Shown in pieces: positions 1 to 8,161 of a DNA stretch of 64,000 nucleotides. The stretch is taken from positions 96,243 through 160,242 of the forward strand of contig NZ_VUMH01000007.1 of NCBI RefSeq assembly GCF_009696265.1, read 5' to 3'. The stretch is from Desulfovibrio porci (GTDB taxonomy: Bacteria > Desulfobacterota > Desulfovibrionia > Desulfovibrionales > Desulfovibrionaceae). Under the pieces are notes generated by a model. It had not been told where the DNA came from. It saw only the letters and a program-made list of their open reading frames with translations, and searched no databases. The translations under genes and the position numbers were made by a program. Numbering within the stretch: position 1 is the first letter of the stretch; each line of letters starts with the position of its first letter.

Positions 1-1179
1 ACCACAAAATACGCCGATTTCCAGAGCCGGGCCGGCCGTTCCGAATTCTGGTGGTTTCTGCTCTTCTGCGTGCTGGTCGAGGGAGCTTTCCGGCTGGCTT
101 TGTTTCTCGGCAGGGATTCGTGGGGGTGCGCATTTGCTCTCCGTCTGGCGCATGCCCCGGTATTCCTTCTTTTACTGCTGCCCGCCTGGGGCGCGCAGAT
201 CCGCCGTCTGCATGATACGGGCCGCAGCGGAGCCTGGTTTTGGGGGATGCTCATCTCTTCGGCCGTCGGCGGGGCGGCGTTCTGGCTGGTCTGGATGTTC
301 TGGACGGGAATCCCGTTGCGCGCGGGTTTTCTGCTGAATCTCGAGCTTCCGCGTTTGCTGCTGATCGTGGTGCAAAACGCCGCAAAACAGGCGCAGATCT
401 TTTTTCAAACTCCTCTGGACGCCCTCTGGGGGCTCTATGGCGTCGATCCGCACCGGTTCAATTTTCATCCTGAGTTGGCACGGCTGGCCGTGAGCCTGCC
501 GGCCGTAATCGGCCTGGGAGTCTGCCTGATGCGCAAGGGCACAAACGCCGCCAACCGTTACGGACCGGCGCCGGGCGCGCCGGATTCCGCGGGCGCGCCC
601 GCGCCCCGCGCGGGCATGGACTTTCCCACGGCGCTCAAAAGCTGCGTGCTGCGCAACTACGTCGGCTTTCGCGGTCGCGCCTGTCGCGCCGAATACTGGT
701 ATTTCGCCCTGGGCCAGCTTATTTTCGTCTCTCTGTGCTTTTCACTGTACACGCCGCCGCGCGTTTTCCGCCTGCTGGCAAGCAAAAACCCGGACCTCTT
801 TTCCTCCCCGTTCATGGTCTTTTTGCGTTTTGCCGCCGACCAGCCTTTTCTGCTGGCGGGCATCGCGCTGCTGCCCCTGTTGCTGCCGGGCCTGGCAGTC
901 CTGGTGCGCCGTCTGCATGATGCCGGTCACAGCGGCGGCTGGGTGGCGGGCTATGCGCTCGTGCAGTTCTTTTCCGGCTTTGCGGCGGAACATAGCCTGA
1001 TGCGCGGTGATCCCGGCATCCCGCTTTTTTTGCTGCTGGTGAACTGCGTGTATACTTTGGTCCTGCTCCGGATGACCTTGCAACGGGGCGTGCGGGGGGC
1101 CAACCTTTACGGGCCGGACCCTCTCGCGGCCGCCGGAGAAACGGCGCAGCCGGCGTCCGGAATTCCCGGCACGGCGTGA
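1..1179 (+). CDS. Tandem DUF805 membrane protein, 5' end cut off
   Basis: The frame is open from base 1, so the true start lies outside the window. Two copies of the DUF805 pattern are visible: an N-terminal YADF..GR..RSEFWWF block and the later LRRLHD-like segment (IRRLHDTGRSGAW), then a second copy with FRGRACRAEYWYF and VRRLHDAGHSGGW. Each copy carries several hydrophobic helices, so this is a multi-pass inner membrane protein. DUF805 proteins usually hold one copy of about 120-150 residues; here two are fused. Function is unknown. It ends with TGA and converges on flgE. Confidence 0.8.
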   Translation, partial: TTKYADFQSRAGRSEFWWFLLFCVLVEGAFRLALFLGRDSWGCAFALRLAHAPVFLLLLLPAWGAQIRRLHDTGRSGAWFWGMLISSAVGGAAFWLVWMFWTGIPLRAGFLLNLELPRLLLIVVQNAAKQAQIFFQTPLDALWGLYGVDPHRFNFHPELARLAVSLPAVIGLGVCLMRKGTNAANRYGPAPGAPDSAGAPAPRAGMDFPTALKSCVLRNYVGFRGRACRAEYWYFALGQLIFVSLCFSLYTPPRVFRLLASKNPDLFSSPFMVFLRFAADQPFLLAGIALLPLLLPGLAVLVRRLHDAGHSGGWVAGYALVQFFSGFAAEHSLMRGDPGIPLFLLLVNCVYTLVLLRMTLQRGVRGANLYGPDPLAAAGETAQPASGIPGTA

Positions 1180-1215
1180 AAGTTCGCGCGGACGGCGATG
1201 TAATAAGGGCTGAGC

Positions 1216-2730
1216 CTAGCGCTTCAGCTCCATGGCCTTCTGGAGCATCTGGTCCGCCGTGGTCACCACCTTGCTGTTGGACTGGAAACCGCGCTGGGTG
1301 ATGATCATGTTGACCATTTCCGTGGCCATATCCACGTTGGATTCTTCAATATTATAGGCGTTCACGGCGCCGTAGTTTTCAGTGCCGGCCACGCCCATGT
1401 CCATCTGGCCGGCGTCGTCCGTGGCGGAAAAAAGATTGCCGCCCTCGCGGCGCAGGCCGTCCTCACTGGTGAAGCGGCAGATCGGAATCTGCCAGAGGTT
1501 CTGATCCTGGCTGTTGGAATAGCGGCCCACCACCGTGCCGTCGGTTCCGATGCTGATGGCGCTCAGAACGCCTTCGGCATAGCCGTCCTGCTTGTAGGCG
1601 CCGGTGGGCGAGGAACTGTTGTAGGCCGTGGTGGCGTCTTTAGCGCGCACGGCGTCCGCCCCCATGGAGGGCAGCTTGCTCTGGTCCGTGCCCACATCCG
1701 CCGCCGAAGCCGGAGCGTTCTGCCAGCCTCCGGCGGCGCTGACGCCGAAGTTCACGGCCATGGTCGCGCCGTCCAGGGTAAGCTGGGGCAGGCCGTCCTT
1801 CAGTTCGGCGGGTTGCCAGTCGGCCAGATTTTTGCTGCCTTCCACTGTGGGCGTGAAAGCGGACATGCCCGTCAGGCGGCCCGAAGCGTCGAATTGCAGC
1901 ACGCCGCTCATCAACAGGCCGTCGCCCGGCGAAGGCGGGATGACGTTGCCGTCCGCATCGGTCTTGCCCGCGGCGGAAGCCCCGGCGGCGATGAGAAATT
2001 CGATCATGGAACCTGACGTGCTGTCGGGCGCGCCGTCGAAATAGGCCGTGACCGTACGCGCGTTGCCTTCGGCGTCATAGAGGGTCATGCCCTGGGCGTA
2101 ACTGTATGAACCGCTGGAAAGCGGCTTGGCGGCCGTGGCATTGTAGAGGCCCAGCAGGCCGAAATAGGGGTTGTCCGCGTTTACGGCATTGTCCTGGCCC
2201 GAGTTCAGATTCATGGTCAGGTCCACCCGTGCCGTTCCCTTGCCCGGCATGGTGCCGAATTTGTCGATCTTGACTTCCTGCAGGTCGCCCAGGCTGCCGT
2301 CCTCATTATACTTGTAGCCGTTGAGGGCTAGGCCAGTGGGGGTGCGCCAGACGCCCTCATTGTCCGGACGGAAGTCGCCCGCCCGGGTGTAGTAGAGGCT
2401 CACGCCGTCAGTCACCTGGAAAAAGCCCTTGCCGTTGATGGCCATGTCCGTGACCGTATTGCTGGACTCCATGGGCCCCTGCTTGAAAATGGTGCGCACC
2501 GAGTCCACCTGTACGCCCTTGCCGGTCTGGCCCAGGGCCACGCGTGAGTTCTCCTGGTTGTTCCACCATTCGCCCATACCGGCCTGGCTCGTGGAGATCA
2601 GGTCGGAGAACAGGATGCCCTGCTGCTTATAGCCGATGGTGCTGACATTGGCCAGATTGTTGCTGGTCACCTGCATGCCCTGGCTCAGGCCCTTCATGCC
2701 GGTGGCGCCGATGTACAGTGCCGAGTTCAC
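1216..2730 (-). CDS. flgE: Flagellar hook protein FlgE
   Basis: This 504-residue protein builds the flagellar hook. The N-terminus has the flagellar rod/hook signature (ALYIGATGMKGLSQGMQ followed by SNNLANVSTIGYK) and the C-terminus the matching helix (SNVDMATEMVNMIITQRGFQ and a terminal MLQKAMELKR); the variable middle part is Gly/Ala/Ser rich. The start is GTG at 2728-2730, placed 7 bases after an AGGAGG ribosome binding site. No other flagellar gene lies beside it, so it is a stand-alone hook gene. A sigma-54-type promoter about 100 bases upstream suggests sigma-54 control, as is usual for hook genes. Confidence 0.93.
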   Translation of the reverse strand: MNSALYIGATGMKGLSQGMQVTSNNLANVSTIGYKQQGILFSDLISTSQAGMGEWWNNQENSRVALGQTGKGVQVDSVRTIFKQGPMESSNTVTDMAINGKGFFQVTDGVSLYYTRAGDFRPDNEGVWRTPTGLALNGYKYNEDGSLGDLQEVKIDKFGTMPGKGTARVDLTMNLNSGQDNAVNADNPYFGLLGLYNATAAKPLSSGSYSYAQGMTLYDAEGNARTVTAYFDGAPDSTSGSMIEFLIAAGASAAGKTDADGNVIPPSPGDGLLMSGVLQFDASGRLTGMSAFTPTVEGSKNLADWQPAELKDGLPQLTLDGATMAVNFGVSAAGGWQNAPASAADVGTDQSKLPSMGADAVRAKDATTAYNSSSPTGAYKQDGYAEGVLSAISIGTDGTVVGRYSNSQDQNLWQIPICRFTSEDGLRREGGNLFSATDDAGQMDMGVAGTENYGAVNAYNIEESNVDMATEMVNMIITQRGFQSNSKVVTTADQMLQKAMELKR

Positions 2731-2753
2731 GCTGCTGCCTCCTGGAACGGGTT

Positions 2754-2781
2754 AACTTTAAGAATTGGCACTCTTAAAGTT
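2754..2781. repeat. Perfect inverted repeat in the flgE leader
   Basis: AACTTTAAGA and TCTTAAAGTT form a perfect 10-bp inverted repeat around an 8-base spacer, extending to 11 bp with the flanking T/A pair. It lies about 10 bases upstream of the flgE ribosome binding site, inside the inferred transcript. It could be an operator or an AU-rich leader hairpin. Confidence 0.6.
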
Positions 2782-2835
2782 ACCTTGCCCGTAAAAAACG
2801 GGCGAAGAGGAAAAATCTTCCTCCCCGCCCCCTAT

Positions 2836-2854
2836 GAAGCAGTATCCGTGCCAA
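2836..2854 (-). promoter_or_regulatory. Sigma-54 promoter for flgE
   Basis: On the minus strand this reads TTGGCACGGATACTGCTTC, which matches the -24/-12 consensus TGGCACG-N4-TTGCW with one mismatch (C for the first T of TTGC). It points at flgE and gives a leader of roughly 95 bases. Confidence 0.6.
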
Positions 2855-2855
2855 C

Positions 2856-2904
2856 GACACAGGGGCGGCCTCTCAAAAGCGTCTTTTGCCCCCTGGACTG
2901 TGTC
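2856..2904. repeat. Nested palindrome just upstream of the sigma-54 promoter
   Basis: Outer arms GACACAG (2856-2862) and CTGTGTC (2898-2904) pair perfectly and continue with GGGC/GCCC pairing. An inner perfect hairpin CAAAAG-CGT-CTTTTG lies at 2874-2888. The element ends one base from the -24 box of the flgE promoter, so it may bind an activator; it may alternatively be an RNA structure. Confidence 0.45.
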
Positions 2905-2907
2905 AGA

Positions 2908-2970
2908 AGCCGTTCGCGGCCCGGGTCTGTACCGGAAGAGTGCTATCCCCGGCCCGCGAACGGCTTTTTT
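2908..2970. terminator. Long hairpin downstream of the rhodanese gene
   Basis: AGCCGTTCGCGG (2908-2919) pairs with CCGCGAACGGCT (2954-2965), with a T run at 2965-2970 on the plus strand. It lies between the rhodanese stop and the flgE promoter and probably insulates the two. The T run favours the plus direction, so it is a weaker terminator for the rhodanese transcript. Confidence 0.5.
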
Positions 2971-3024
2971 CTTGCCAGGAAACAAAATTCATCTTAGAGA
3001 CAGCCCCTGGCGTTTGCGCGCTGT

Positions 3025-3480
3025 CTATTTTTCCAGGGGCAGACCGGCTTTTTCCCAGGCCTCAATACCCTGGTTCATGTGCAGGATGTTTTTGACCCCG
3101 ACCTGTTCCAGCGCCTCGGCGGCTCCGGCGGAGCGCTGCCCCGTGCGGCAGTAGAGCAGCACAGGATGATCCTTGGGCAGGGCCGCCGCGTCCAGATCGA
3201 AACGGCCGCCGAAGAAGTCCATATTGCGCGCGCCGGGCAGGTGTCCCTGCCGGAATTCGCCGGGCGTGCGCACGTCCAGAATCAACAGTCCCGCGGGCGG
3301 GGACTGGAGCAGAGCCGCCGCTTCCCGCGCGCTGATGTCCTTGGCCTGGGCCGCGCACGGCCAGGCATAAAGCAGGGCGCAGAACACGGCGCAGAACACG
3401 GCGCGGACCAACGGACGCCGGGCCGCCGGGATGCGGCGCGCAACGGCGGCGACGAGAGACGGGAAAGGATGCCGAATCAT
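3025..3480 (-). CDS. Exported single-domain rhodanese
   Basis: The 151-residue product starts at MIRHPF, preceded by AAGGAAG at good spacing; an upstream in-frame ATG at 3519 lies inside the aminotransferase gene and is less likely. A basic N-terminus and the stretch AVFCALLYAWPCAAQA form a signal peptide. The rhodanese domain follows (ILDVRTPGEFRQGHLPGA) with the active-site loop CRTGQRS holding the catalytic Cys. It probably transfers sulfane sulfur in the periplasm. It sits 10 bases behind the aminotransferase stop and is likely cotranscribed with it. Confidence 0.87.
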   Translation of the reverse strand: MIRHPFPSLVAAVARRIPAARRPLVRAVFCAVFCALLYAWPCAAQAKDISAREAAALLQSPPAGLLILDVRTPGEFRQGHLPGARNMDFFGGRFDLDAAALPKDHPVLLYCRTGQRSAGAAEALEQVGVKNILHMNQGIEAWEKAGLPLEK

Positions 3481-3490
3481 GCCCGCTTCC

Positions 3491-4681
3491 TTATTTGACG
3501 GCCGCGCGGGCTTTGGCAAAGCCGTCGGCGGCGTTGCGGATCACGCTTTCGTCCACGCAGAACGCCAGGCGGAAATAGCCGGGGCAGCCGAAGCCCGAGC
3601 CGGGCACGGCCAGCACGCGTTCCTCCAGCAGCTGGTTCACAAAGGCCACGTCATCGCCGCCCGGGGCCTTGGGGAAGAAGTAGAACGCGCCCGCGGGCAT
3701 CTGGAAATCATAGCCCGCCTCGCGCAGCACTTCGGCCATGGCCTTGCGCCGGGCCGCGTACACGGAGAGGTCCACCTGGCTGCCCAGGGCTTTGGCCATG
3801 ATGTGCTGGCCGATGACCGGCGGATTGACAAAACCCAGAATGCGGTTGGTCAGGGTCAGACCGGCCATGAGCTCGGCTTTTTCCGGCAGCCGGGGCGAGA
3901 GGGCCACATAGCCCACCCGCTCGCCGGGCAGGGAGAGGTTTTTGGAAAAGGAGCTGATGGCCACGGCATAGGGATAGAGGGGCAGCACCGAGGGCACTTC
4001 CGCGCCGTCGTACGCCAGGAAGCGGTAAGGCTCGTCAGCCACCAGCCAGATGGGCCGCCCGTATTCCTGGCTTTTGTTTTCCAGAAGGTCGGCAAGCGCG
4101 ATGAGTTCCTTGCGGCTGTAGATCACGCCCGTGGGATTGTGCGGGGAGTTGATCAGCACCACACGCGTCTTTTTGCTGATGGCCTCCTCCAGCGCCTTGA
4201 GATCCGGGGCAAAGGTGTCCTTCCGGCTCATGACGGCCTTGAACGTGCCGCCGTGGTTGGCGACGTAGAAGCCGTATTCCACAAAGTAGGGGGCGAAACT
4301 GATCATTTCCTCGCCGGGATTGAGCACGGCGCGCAAAAAAGCGTTCAGCCCGCCCGCCGCGCCGCAGCTCAGCAGCACGTCGTCGGCCGTGAGCTTGACG
4401 CCCTGTTCGGTGCTGAGGTGTGCGGCCAGTTTTTCGCGCAGCCAGGGAAAGCCGCCGTTGGGCATGTAGCCGAAGGCGAAGGGTTCGCCCGCGTGTTCGG
4501 CGAAATCGCGCAGCCCTTCGGCCACGGCGGGCGGCGCGGGCAGGTCGGGATTGCCCAGGCTGAAGTCATAGACGTTCTCCGCGCCGAAGCGCGCCTTGAG
4601 CTGGCCGCCCGCCTCGAACATGCGGCGGATCCATGAAGCGTTGCCCAGGTATCCGGTTACGCTGTCGGCAAGAATTGACAT
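3491..4681 (-). CDS. PLP-dependent class I/II aminotransferase
   Basis: The 396-residue protein has the fold type I aminotransferase layout: FSLGNPDLP near the N-terminus, the Asn of NSPHNPTG, the Asp of VADEPYR that binds the pyridine nitrogen, the SFSKNLSLPGERVGY segment whose Lys forms the Schiff base with PLP, and an Arg near the C-terminus (FRLAFC). This is the aspartate aminotransferase-like family; the amino donor and keto acid cannot be read from sequence. The ATG start follows an AGGAG site. It is divergent from the lipoprotein gene. Confidence 0.9.
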   Translation of the reverse strand: MSILADSVTGYLGNASWIRRMFEAGGQLKARFGAENVYDFSLGNPDLPAPPAVAEGLRDFAEHAGEPFAFGYMPNGGFPWLREKLAAHLSTEQGVKLTADDVLLSCGAAGGLNAFLRAVLNPGEEMISFAPYFVEYGFYVANHGGTFKAVMSRKDTFAPDLKALEEAISKKTRVVLINSPHNPTGVIYSRKELIALADLLENKSQEYGRPIWLVADEPYRFLAYDGAEVPSVLPLYPYAVAISSFSKNLSLPGERVGYVALSPRLPEKAELMAGLTLTNRILGFVNPPVIGQHIMAKALGSQVDLSVYAARRKAMAEVLREAGYDFQMPAGAFYFFPKAPGGDDVAFVNQLLEERVLAVPGSGFGCPGYFRLAFCVDESVIRNAADGFAKARAAVK

Positions 4682-4770
4682 AAACGACTCCTGATGGTTG
4701 TTGTCTTCGCCATGACTATTGGTTATAGCTTTGTCGAGCTAGAGAATGCAATCTCCACTGGAGGCTCTGA

Positions 4771-5199
4771 ATGCGTCTGAATGTCTTCGCAAAAACGGCG
4801 CGGCTTTTTATGCCCGCGCTTTTCGCCGCCCTGCTGCTGCCCGCCTGCGCCGCCAAAGAGGTCGAGGAAGAGCAGGGCATGTCCATTGCCGTCACCCTGC
4901 GCGACGTGCATCGCTGTTCGCGCATCTCTCCTGAAATTCTCGTCACCGACATGCCCGCCGGCACGGAGTCTTTTGACGTGCGCCTGGTGGAGTACGGCGA
5001 CGAGGAGCGTTTCTTCGGCGGCGGCACCTGGGCCAACGACGGTTCGGGCGTCATCCCCGAGGGCGGCCTGACCCGCCATTACCGCGGCCCCTGCCCCCCG
5101 GCGGGCGAGAGCCGGGACTACGCCTTTGTCGTTTCGGCCATGAGCAAGGACAATATCCAGCCCCTGGCCGTGCGGCTCTATCGTTTTACTCAGGAATAA
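4771..5199 (+). CDS. PEBP-like lipoprotein
   Basis: The 142-residue product begins with a hydrophobic segment ending in the lipobox LLPAC, so it should be a lipid-anchored envelope protein. The mature part contains HYRGPCPPAGESRDYAF, which resembles the GPCPP-x-G-x-H-x-Y/F loop of phosphatidylethanolamine-binding (YbhB/Raf kinase inhibitor) proteins, and ends with a strand like those proteins (VVSAMSKDN). Other parts of the PEBP signature are weak, so this assignment is tentative. GGAGG lies 6 bases before the ATG. A terminator follows directly. Confidence 0.75.
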   Translation: MRLNVFAKTARLFMPALFAALLLPACAAKEVEEEQGMSIAVTLRDVHRCSRISPEILVTDMPAGTESFDVRLVEYGDEERFFGGGTWANDGSGVIPEGGLTRHYRGPCPPAGESRDYAFVVSAMSKDNIQPLAVRLYRFTQE

Positions 5200-5228
5200 A
5201 CGCCGCGTCCATGCCTTTCGCAACAAGG

Positions 5229-5262
5229 AGCCCCGCCCGGTCCATAACCGTGCGGGGCTTTT
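5229..5262 (+). terminator. Rho-independent terminator of the lipoprotein gene
   Basis: AGCCCCGC (5229-5236) pairs with GCGGGGCT (5252-5259) and is followed by TTTT. Confidence 0.8.
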
Positions 5263-5356
5263 GCTTTGCGTAACTTTCCAGGCCGGTTCGCGGAATATTA
5301 CGGGATTGCCGGCCATGGTCAGACCGCCCGGCAACGTAGAGCAGATTAATGTTATA

Positions 5357-5430
5357 TTCAAATTTGAAGACGCCCACTTTGGCGCGTACCAGCGCAAATA
5401 ACCTGCGCTTACGCCTTTGTGGCGGGCGTC
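5357..5430. repeat. Palindrome plus large imperfect hairpin
   Basis: TTCAAATTTGAA (5357-5368) is a perfect 12-bp palindrome. It abuts a large imperfect hairpin (5369-5430): GACGCCC pairs with GGGCGTC outside and AGCGCA with TGCGCT at the tip, with several compensating pairs between. It lies in the convergent gap between the lipoprotein and the chorismate mutase fusion. No T run follows, so its role is unclear. Confidence 0.5.
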
Positions 5431-5475
5431 TGCTCTCACAGCCGCCGGAGCAAGGTTAAGATAAACCTGTTCTAA

Positions 5476-7224
5476 TTATTCTTCTTCCTTGAGTTCCGGC
5501 GGCACGGCCACGGCAGTGGTGATGATCCGCCGCCGCGCGGGAGCCGCCGTTGTCTTTTCGTTCCCGGCCGGTTTTTTGGCCGCCGGTTCGGGCAGGGCGT
5601 TGTACAGGGTCCAGAAGGCCGGGAACAGGCCGGTCATAATGCCGGGGTTGCCCAGGCGGAAACCCTGGTTGCGCGTGTCGCGCGCGCAGGCGGCCAGGGC
5701 CAGGGCCAGAGCCCAGACCGGGGAGGGGGCGTTCCAGGCCTGCGCGGCATTTTGCTGGAGGGTCGCTTGTTCTGTTTTGCACAAGCGGCCTTCAGCAGTC
5801 CGCTCCAGACCCACAGTGTGAAGAAAACTGGTCACTTCGCTCATGTCTGCGCCCGGCAGTTCGGGCAGGCTTGCCTCACCGCCGCGCAAGGCCGCGCAGG
5901 CGGCCAGAGCCACAGGCAGAGGAGCCCAATCTGTGGGCAGTCCGGCCAGAAGCCCGGCGGGCAGGGCAGCCAGCGAAGCGCGTTTCAGAGGCGCGGCGGC
6001 ATGGGCGCATACCGTGCCTTCCGGCCTGCCCTCGCCGGGCTGTTCGCGGCGCAGATCCAGGCCCAGCGCCTGGAGCAGTTCCCAGGCGGCCTGGGCTCCC
6101 GGCCATTGCGGCCAGCCGCCGTCCAGACGGGTCTCGCCGGAAAGAACCAGGGGCAGGGCCAGCAGAAAGACGGCCAGTTCCGGCTCCAGAGGCAGCCGGG
6201 GCCGAGCGGGCAGGCGGAGGGGACCGGGCGCGACCCGCACGCGGCCCTCCGTCACGCTGATATCCGCGTCCGCGGCGCGCAGAATGGGCAGCACACGGGC
6301 CAAAATCAGCTGCTGTTGCGGGTGGGCGGCCAGATCCAGCGTCAGGGCGCGTTCATAAAAGGGTGCGGCCAGCAGAATGCCTTCGGCCAGTTCCGCCGGC
6401 ACGTCGGCGGGCAGGGCCGCCGCGTCCGGCAGAATCCCGGAGCATTCCAGACGCGCGGGCAGGCCGTCGCTTTTGGGCACCACATGCACGAGCCGCGCGC
6501 CCAGATTGGGCAGAAAACGCCGGACGGCGGAGAAATCCGCCAGTTTGAGGCTTGTTTCGCCGGTGAACTTGGCCCGTGAGGGGCGGCCCAGATAATGGCC
6601 CAGAAGCAGGAAGAAATTCCAGGCGCTGTCGCCCACGTGCAGCACCTTGTCCGGCGCGCCTACGGGCGCCGTCTCGCGGGCGGTGACGCCGTCCTCTTCG
6701 CGGTTAAGACCCGCGCCGAGCTGGTTGAGCGCCTTCACGCAGTCCACGATGGGGTCGTTCATCAGGCAGGGCTCAATGCGCAACGCCTGGCCCGAAGCCG
6801 CGGCCAGCATGAGCCAGGCGCGCGTGGCCCGACAGGCCAGGGGCGCGGACATGGCCAGGCGCACGGGCCTGAGGGCCGGGGCCAGGTTGAAGGCCGGGCG
6901 GCGTTCCGCTCCGGCGGCCTGCCCGTCCTCGCCGCCTTCGCCTTCCTCGCGCTGGGCGCTGGGACGGGGCAGAAATTCCACTTCCTGCATCAATGAAAAA
7001 AAGCGGCCCGAGAGGCGGGCGTCGCGGCTCACGCGGGAGACGGCGGCCTCCCAGGATTCGCGCAGGGCCTTTTCCTCGGCCGGTTCCAGGAAGCCCTTGC
7101 TGTTGTGCATGCGCGCCAAAAGATTATGGCGGCGCAGCAACAGGCGCAGGATATCGCGGTCAATGTCGCTGACCACCTCCCGCAAAGGGCGGCGGGGGCG
7201 GGTGTCGTGGGATTGCTCGGTCAT
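5476..7224 (-). CDS. Chorismate mutase-like domain fused to a degenerate EPSP synthase-like domain
   Basis: The chosen ATG at 7222-7224 follows AGAGGA and gives 582 residues. Residues about 10-75 form an AroQ-type chorismate mutase domain (LREVVSDIDRDILRLLLRR, then NSK) retaining two of the usual Arg residues and the Lys. The rest has the length and repeated layout of 5-enolpyruvylshikimate-3-phosphate synthase (AroA), but signature residues look lost: the SKS Lys motif reads APLACRATRAW, NAGT reads DSAW, the KESDR-type motif reads ADMSEV and the final K-T-F-P reads TGLFP. Product formation by AroA chemistry therefore seems doubtful. It stands alone, away from other aromatic genes. A short Ala/Glu-rich linker joins the domains. 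Confidence 0.7.
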   Translation of the reverse strand: MTEQSHDTRPRRPLREVVSDIDRDILRLLLRRHNLLARMHNSKGFLEPAEEKALRESWEAAVSRVSRDARLSGRFFSLMQEVEFLPRPSAQREEGEGGEDGQAAGAERRPAFNLAPALRPVRLAMSAPLACRATRAWLMLAAASGQALRIEPCLMNDPIVDCVKALNQLGAGLNREEDGVTARETAPVGAPDKVLHVGDSAWNFFLLLGHYLGRPSRAKFTGETSLKLADFSAVRRFLPNLGARLVHVVPKSDGLPARLECSGILPDAAALPADVPAELAEGILLAAPFYERALTLDLAAHPQQQLILARVLPILRAADADISVTEGRVRVAPGPLRLPARPRLPLEPELAVFLLALPLVLSGETRLDGGWPQWPGAQAAWELLQALGLDLRREQPGEGRPEGTVCAHAAAPLKRASLAALPAGLLAGLPTDWAPLPVALAACAALRGGEASLPELPGADMSEVTSFLHTVGLERTAEGRLCKTEQATLQQNAAQAWNAPSPVWALALALAACARDTRNQGFRLGNPGIMTGLFPAFWTLYNALPEPAAKKPAGNEKTTAAPARRRIITTAVAVPPELKEEE

Positions 7225-7635
7225 GCTCTGTCCTCTGCGGGAAATGCGTGCGGCGGGTTTTTGTCTGCGCAAGCCTGTTAGCCCGAAACGCGCCCGCTGG
7301 CAAGCGGCGGGGGGCCGCCCGGCGGCGTTCACGCGCGTGTTTTTGCCGCCGAACCGGGAAAAAAATGACGGGGGGCTTTACGCGGCCTCTTTTTCCGAAT
7401 ATGCTCCAGGCATTGGAAATCCAAGCTTTCCGGGAGACGGGCTTGTAAAGAACCCGCGAAATTTTGCAAAAGGGGCTTGACGCAAACCGCACTCGCTTGT
7501 TACTAAATGCGCAAGCCATGCGCCCCCACTATTTTTCGAGGCGCGCGACTAATCTGGCGTGCCGGCAAGGGGCGCGCACGCCTCGCCGAGGGCTTGGCGG
7601 AATGTTTTTAACACTTTAAGAGTTGGAGGATACGT
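7225..7635. other. Divergent control region of the apr operon
   Basis: This 411-base gap separates the minus-strand chorismate mutase fusion from aprB. It holds a sigma-70-like promoter at 7477-7506 and a GC-rich leader of about 120 bases with several possible hairpins between 7540 and 7600. GCTTG (7494-7498) and CAAGC (7511-7515) form a small inverted repeat across the -10 box. TTGTTA in its left arm resembles a Rex half-site of Desulfovibrio, but the right arm does not match, so this is only a suggestion. Confidence 0.45.
7477..7506 (+). promoter_or_regulatory. Sigma-70-like promoter of aprBA
   Basis: TTGACG (7477-7482) and TACTAA (7501-7506) are spaced by 18 bases, predicting a start near 7513 and a leader of about 120 bases before aprB. 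Confidence 0.55.
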
Positions 7636-8124
7636 ATGCCGACGTTTGTCGATCCGTCCAAATGCGACGGCTGCAAGGGTGGCGAAAAGACGGCCTGCAT
7701 GTACATTTGCCCCAACGACCTGATGATCCTCGATCCCGAGGAAATGAAGGCCTACAACCAGGAACCCGACGCTTGCTGGGAATGCTATTCCTGCGTGAAA
7801 ATCTGCCCGCAGGGCGCCATTACGGCCCGTCCCTACGCGGACTTCGCGCCCATGGGCGGCACCTGTATCCCCATGCGTTCGGCCGACTCCATCATGTGGA
7901 CGGTCAAGTTCCGCAACGGCAGCGTGAAACGCTTCAAGTTCCCCATTCGCACCACGCCTGAAGGCTCCATCAAGCCCTTCGAAGGCCATCCCGAAGGCGC
8001 CAACCTGGAAGATGAACTGCTGTTCACCGAACAGGCTCTGGCCACTCCGAAGGAAGTCCTGGGCAAGAAGTTCGACGTGTCCGAAGCCGACAAGGTCTTC
8101 ACCTGCATGGAACACGGTCGTTAA
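7636..8124 (+). CDS. aprB: Adenylylsulfate (APS) reductase, beta subunit
   Basis: The 162-residue ferredoxin-like subunit carries two [4Fe-4S] clusters that pass electrons to the flavin of AprA in the cytoplasm. Cluster ligands are visible as C10, C13, C21 and C25 and as C47, C50, C53 and C57 (CWECYSCVKICP). The C-terminal tail (about residues 105-162) is the segment that wraps around AprA in known structures. GGAGG precedes the ATG. It is the first gene of the aprBA-qmoABC block; electrons are thought to come from menaquinol through Qmo. Confidence 0.98.
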   Translation: MPTFVDPSKCDGCKGGEKTACMYICPNDLMILDPEEMKAYNQEPDACWECYSCVKICPQGAITARPYADFAPMGGTCIPMRSADSIMWTVKFRNGSVKRFKFPIRTTPEGSIKPFEGHPEGANLEDELLFTEQALATPKEVLGKKFDVSEADKVFTCMEHGR

Positions 8125-8161
8125 GCCGCTTCAACCGCTAGTGCGATAAGGAGAAACGATT

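Noticed and set aside
4723..5439. 238-codon minus-strand frame covering the lipoprotein gene
   Set aside because: The plus-strand frame has a ribosome binding site, a lipobox and a terminator; the minus frame has none.
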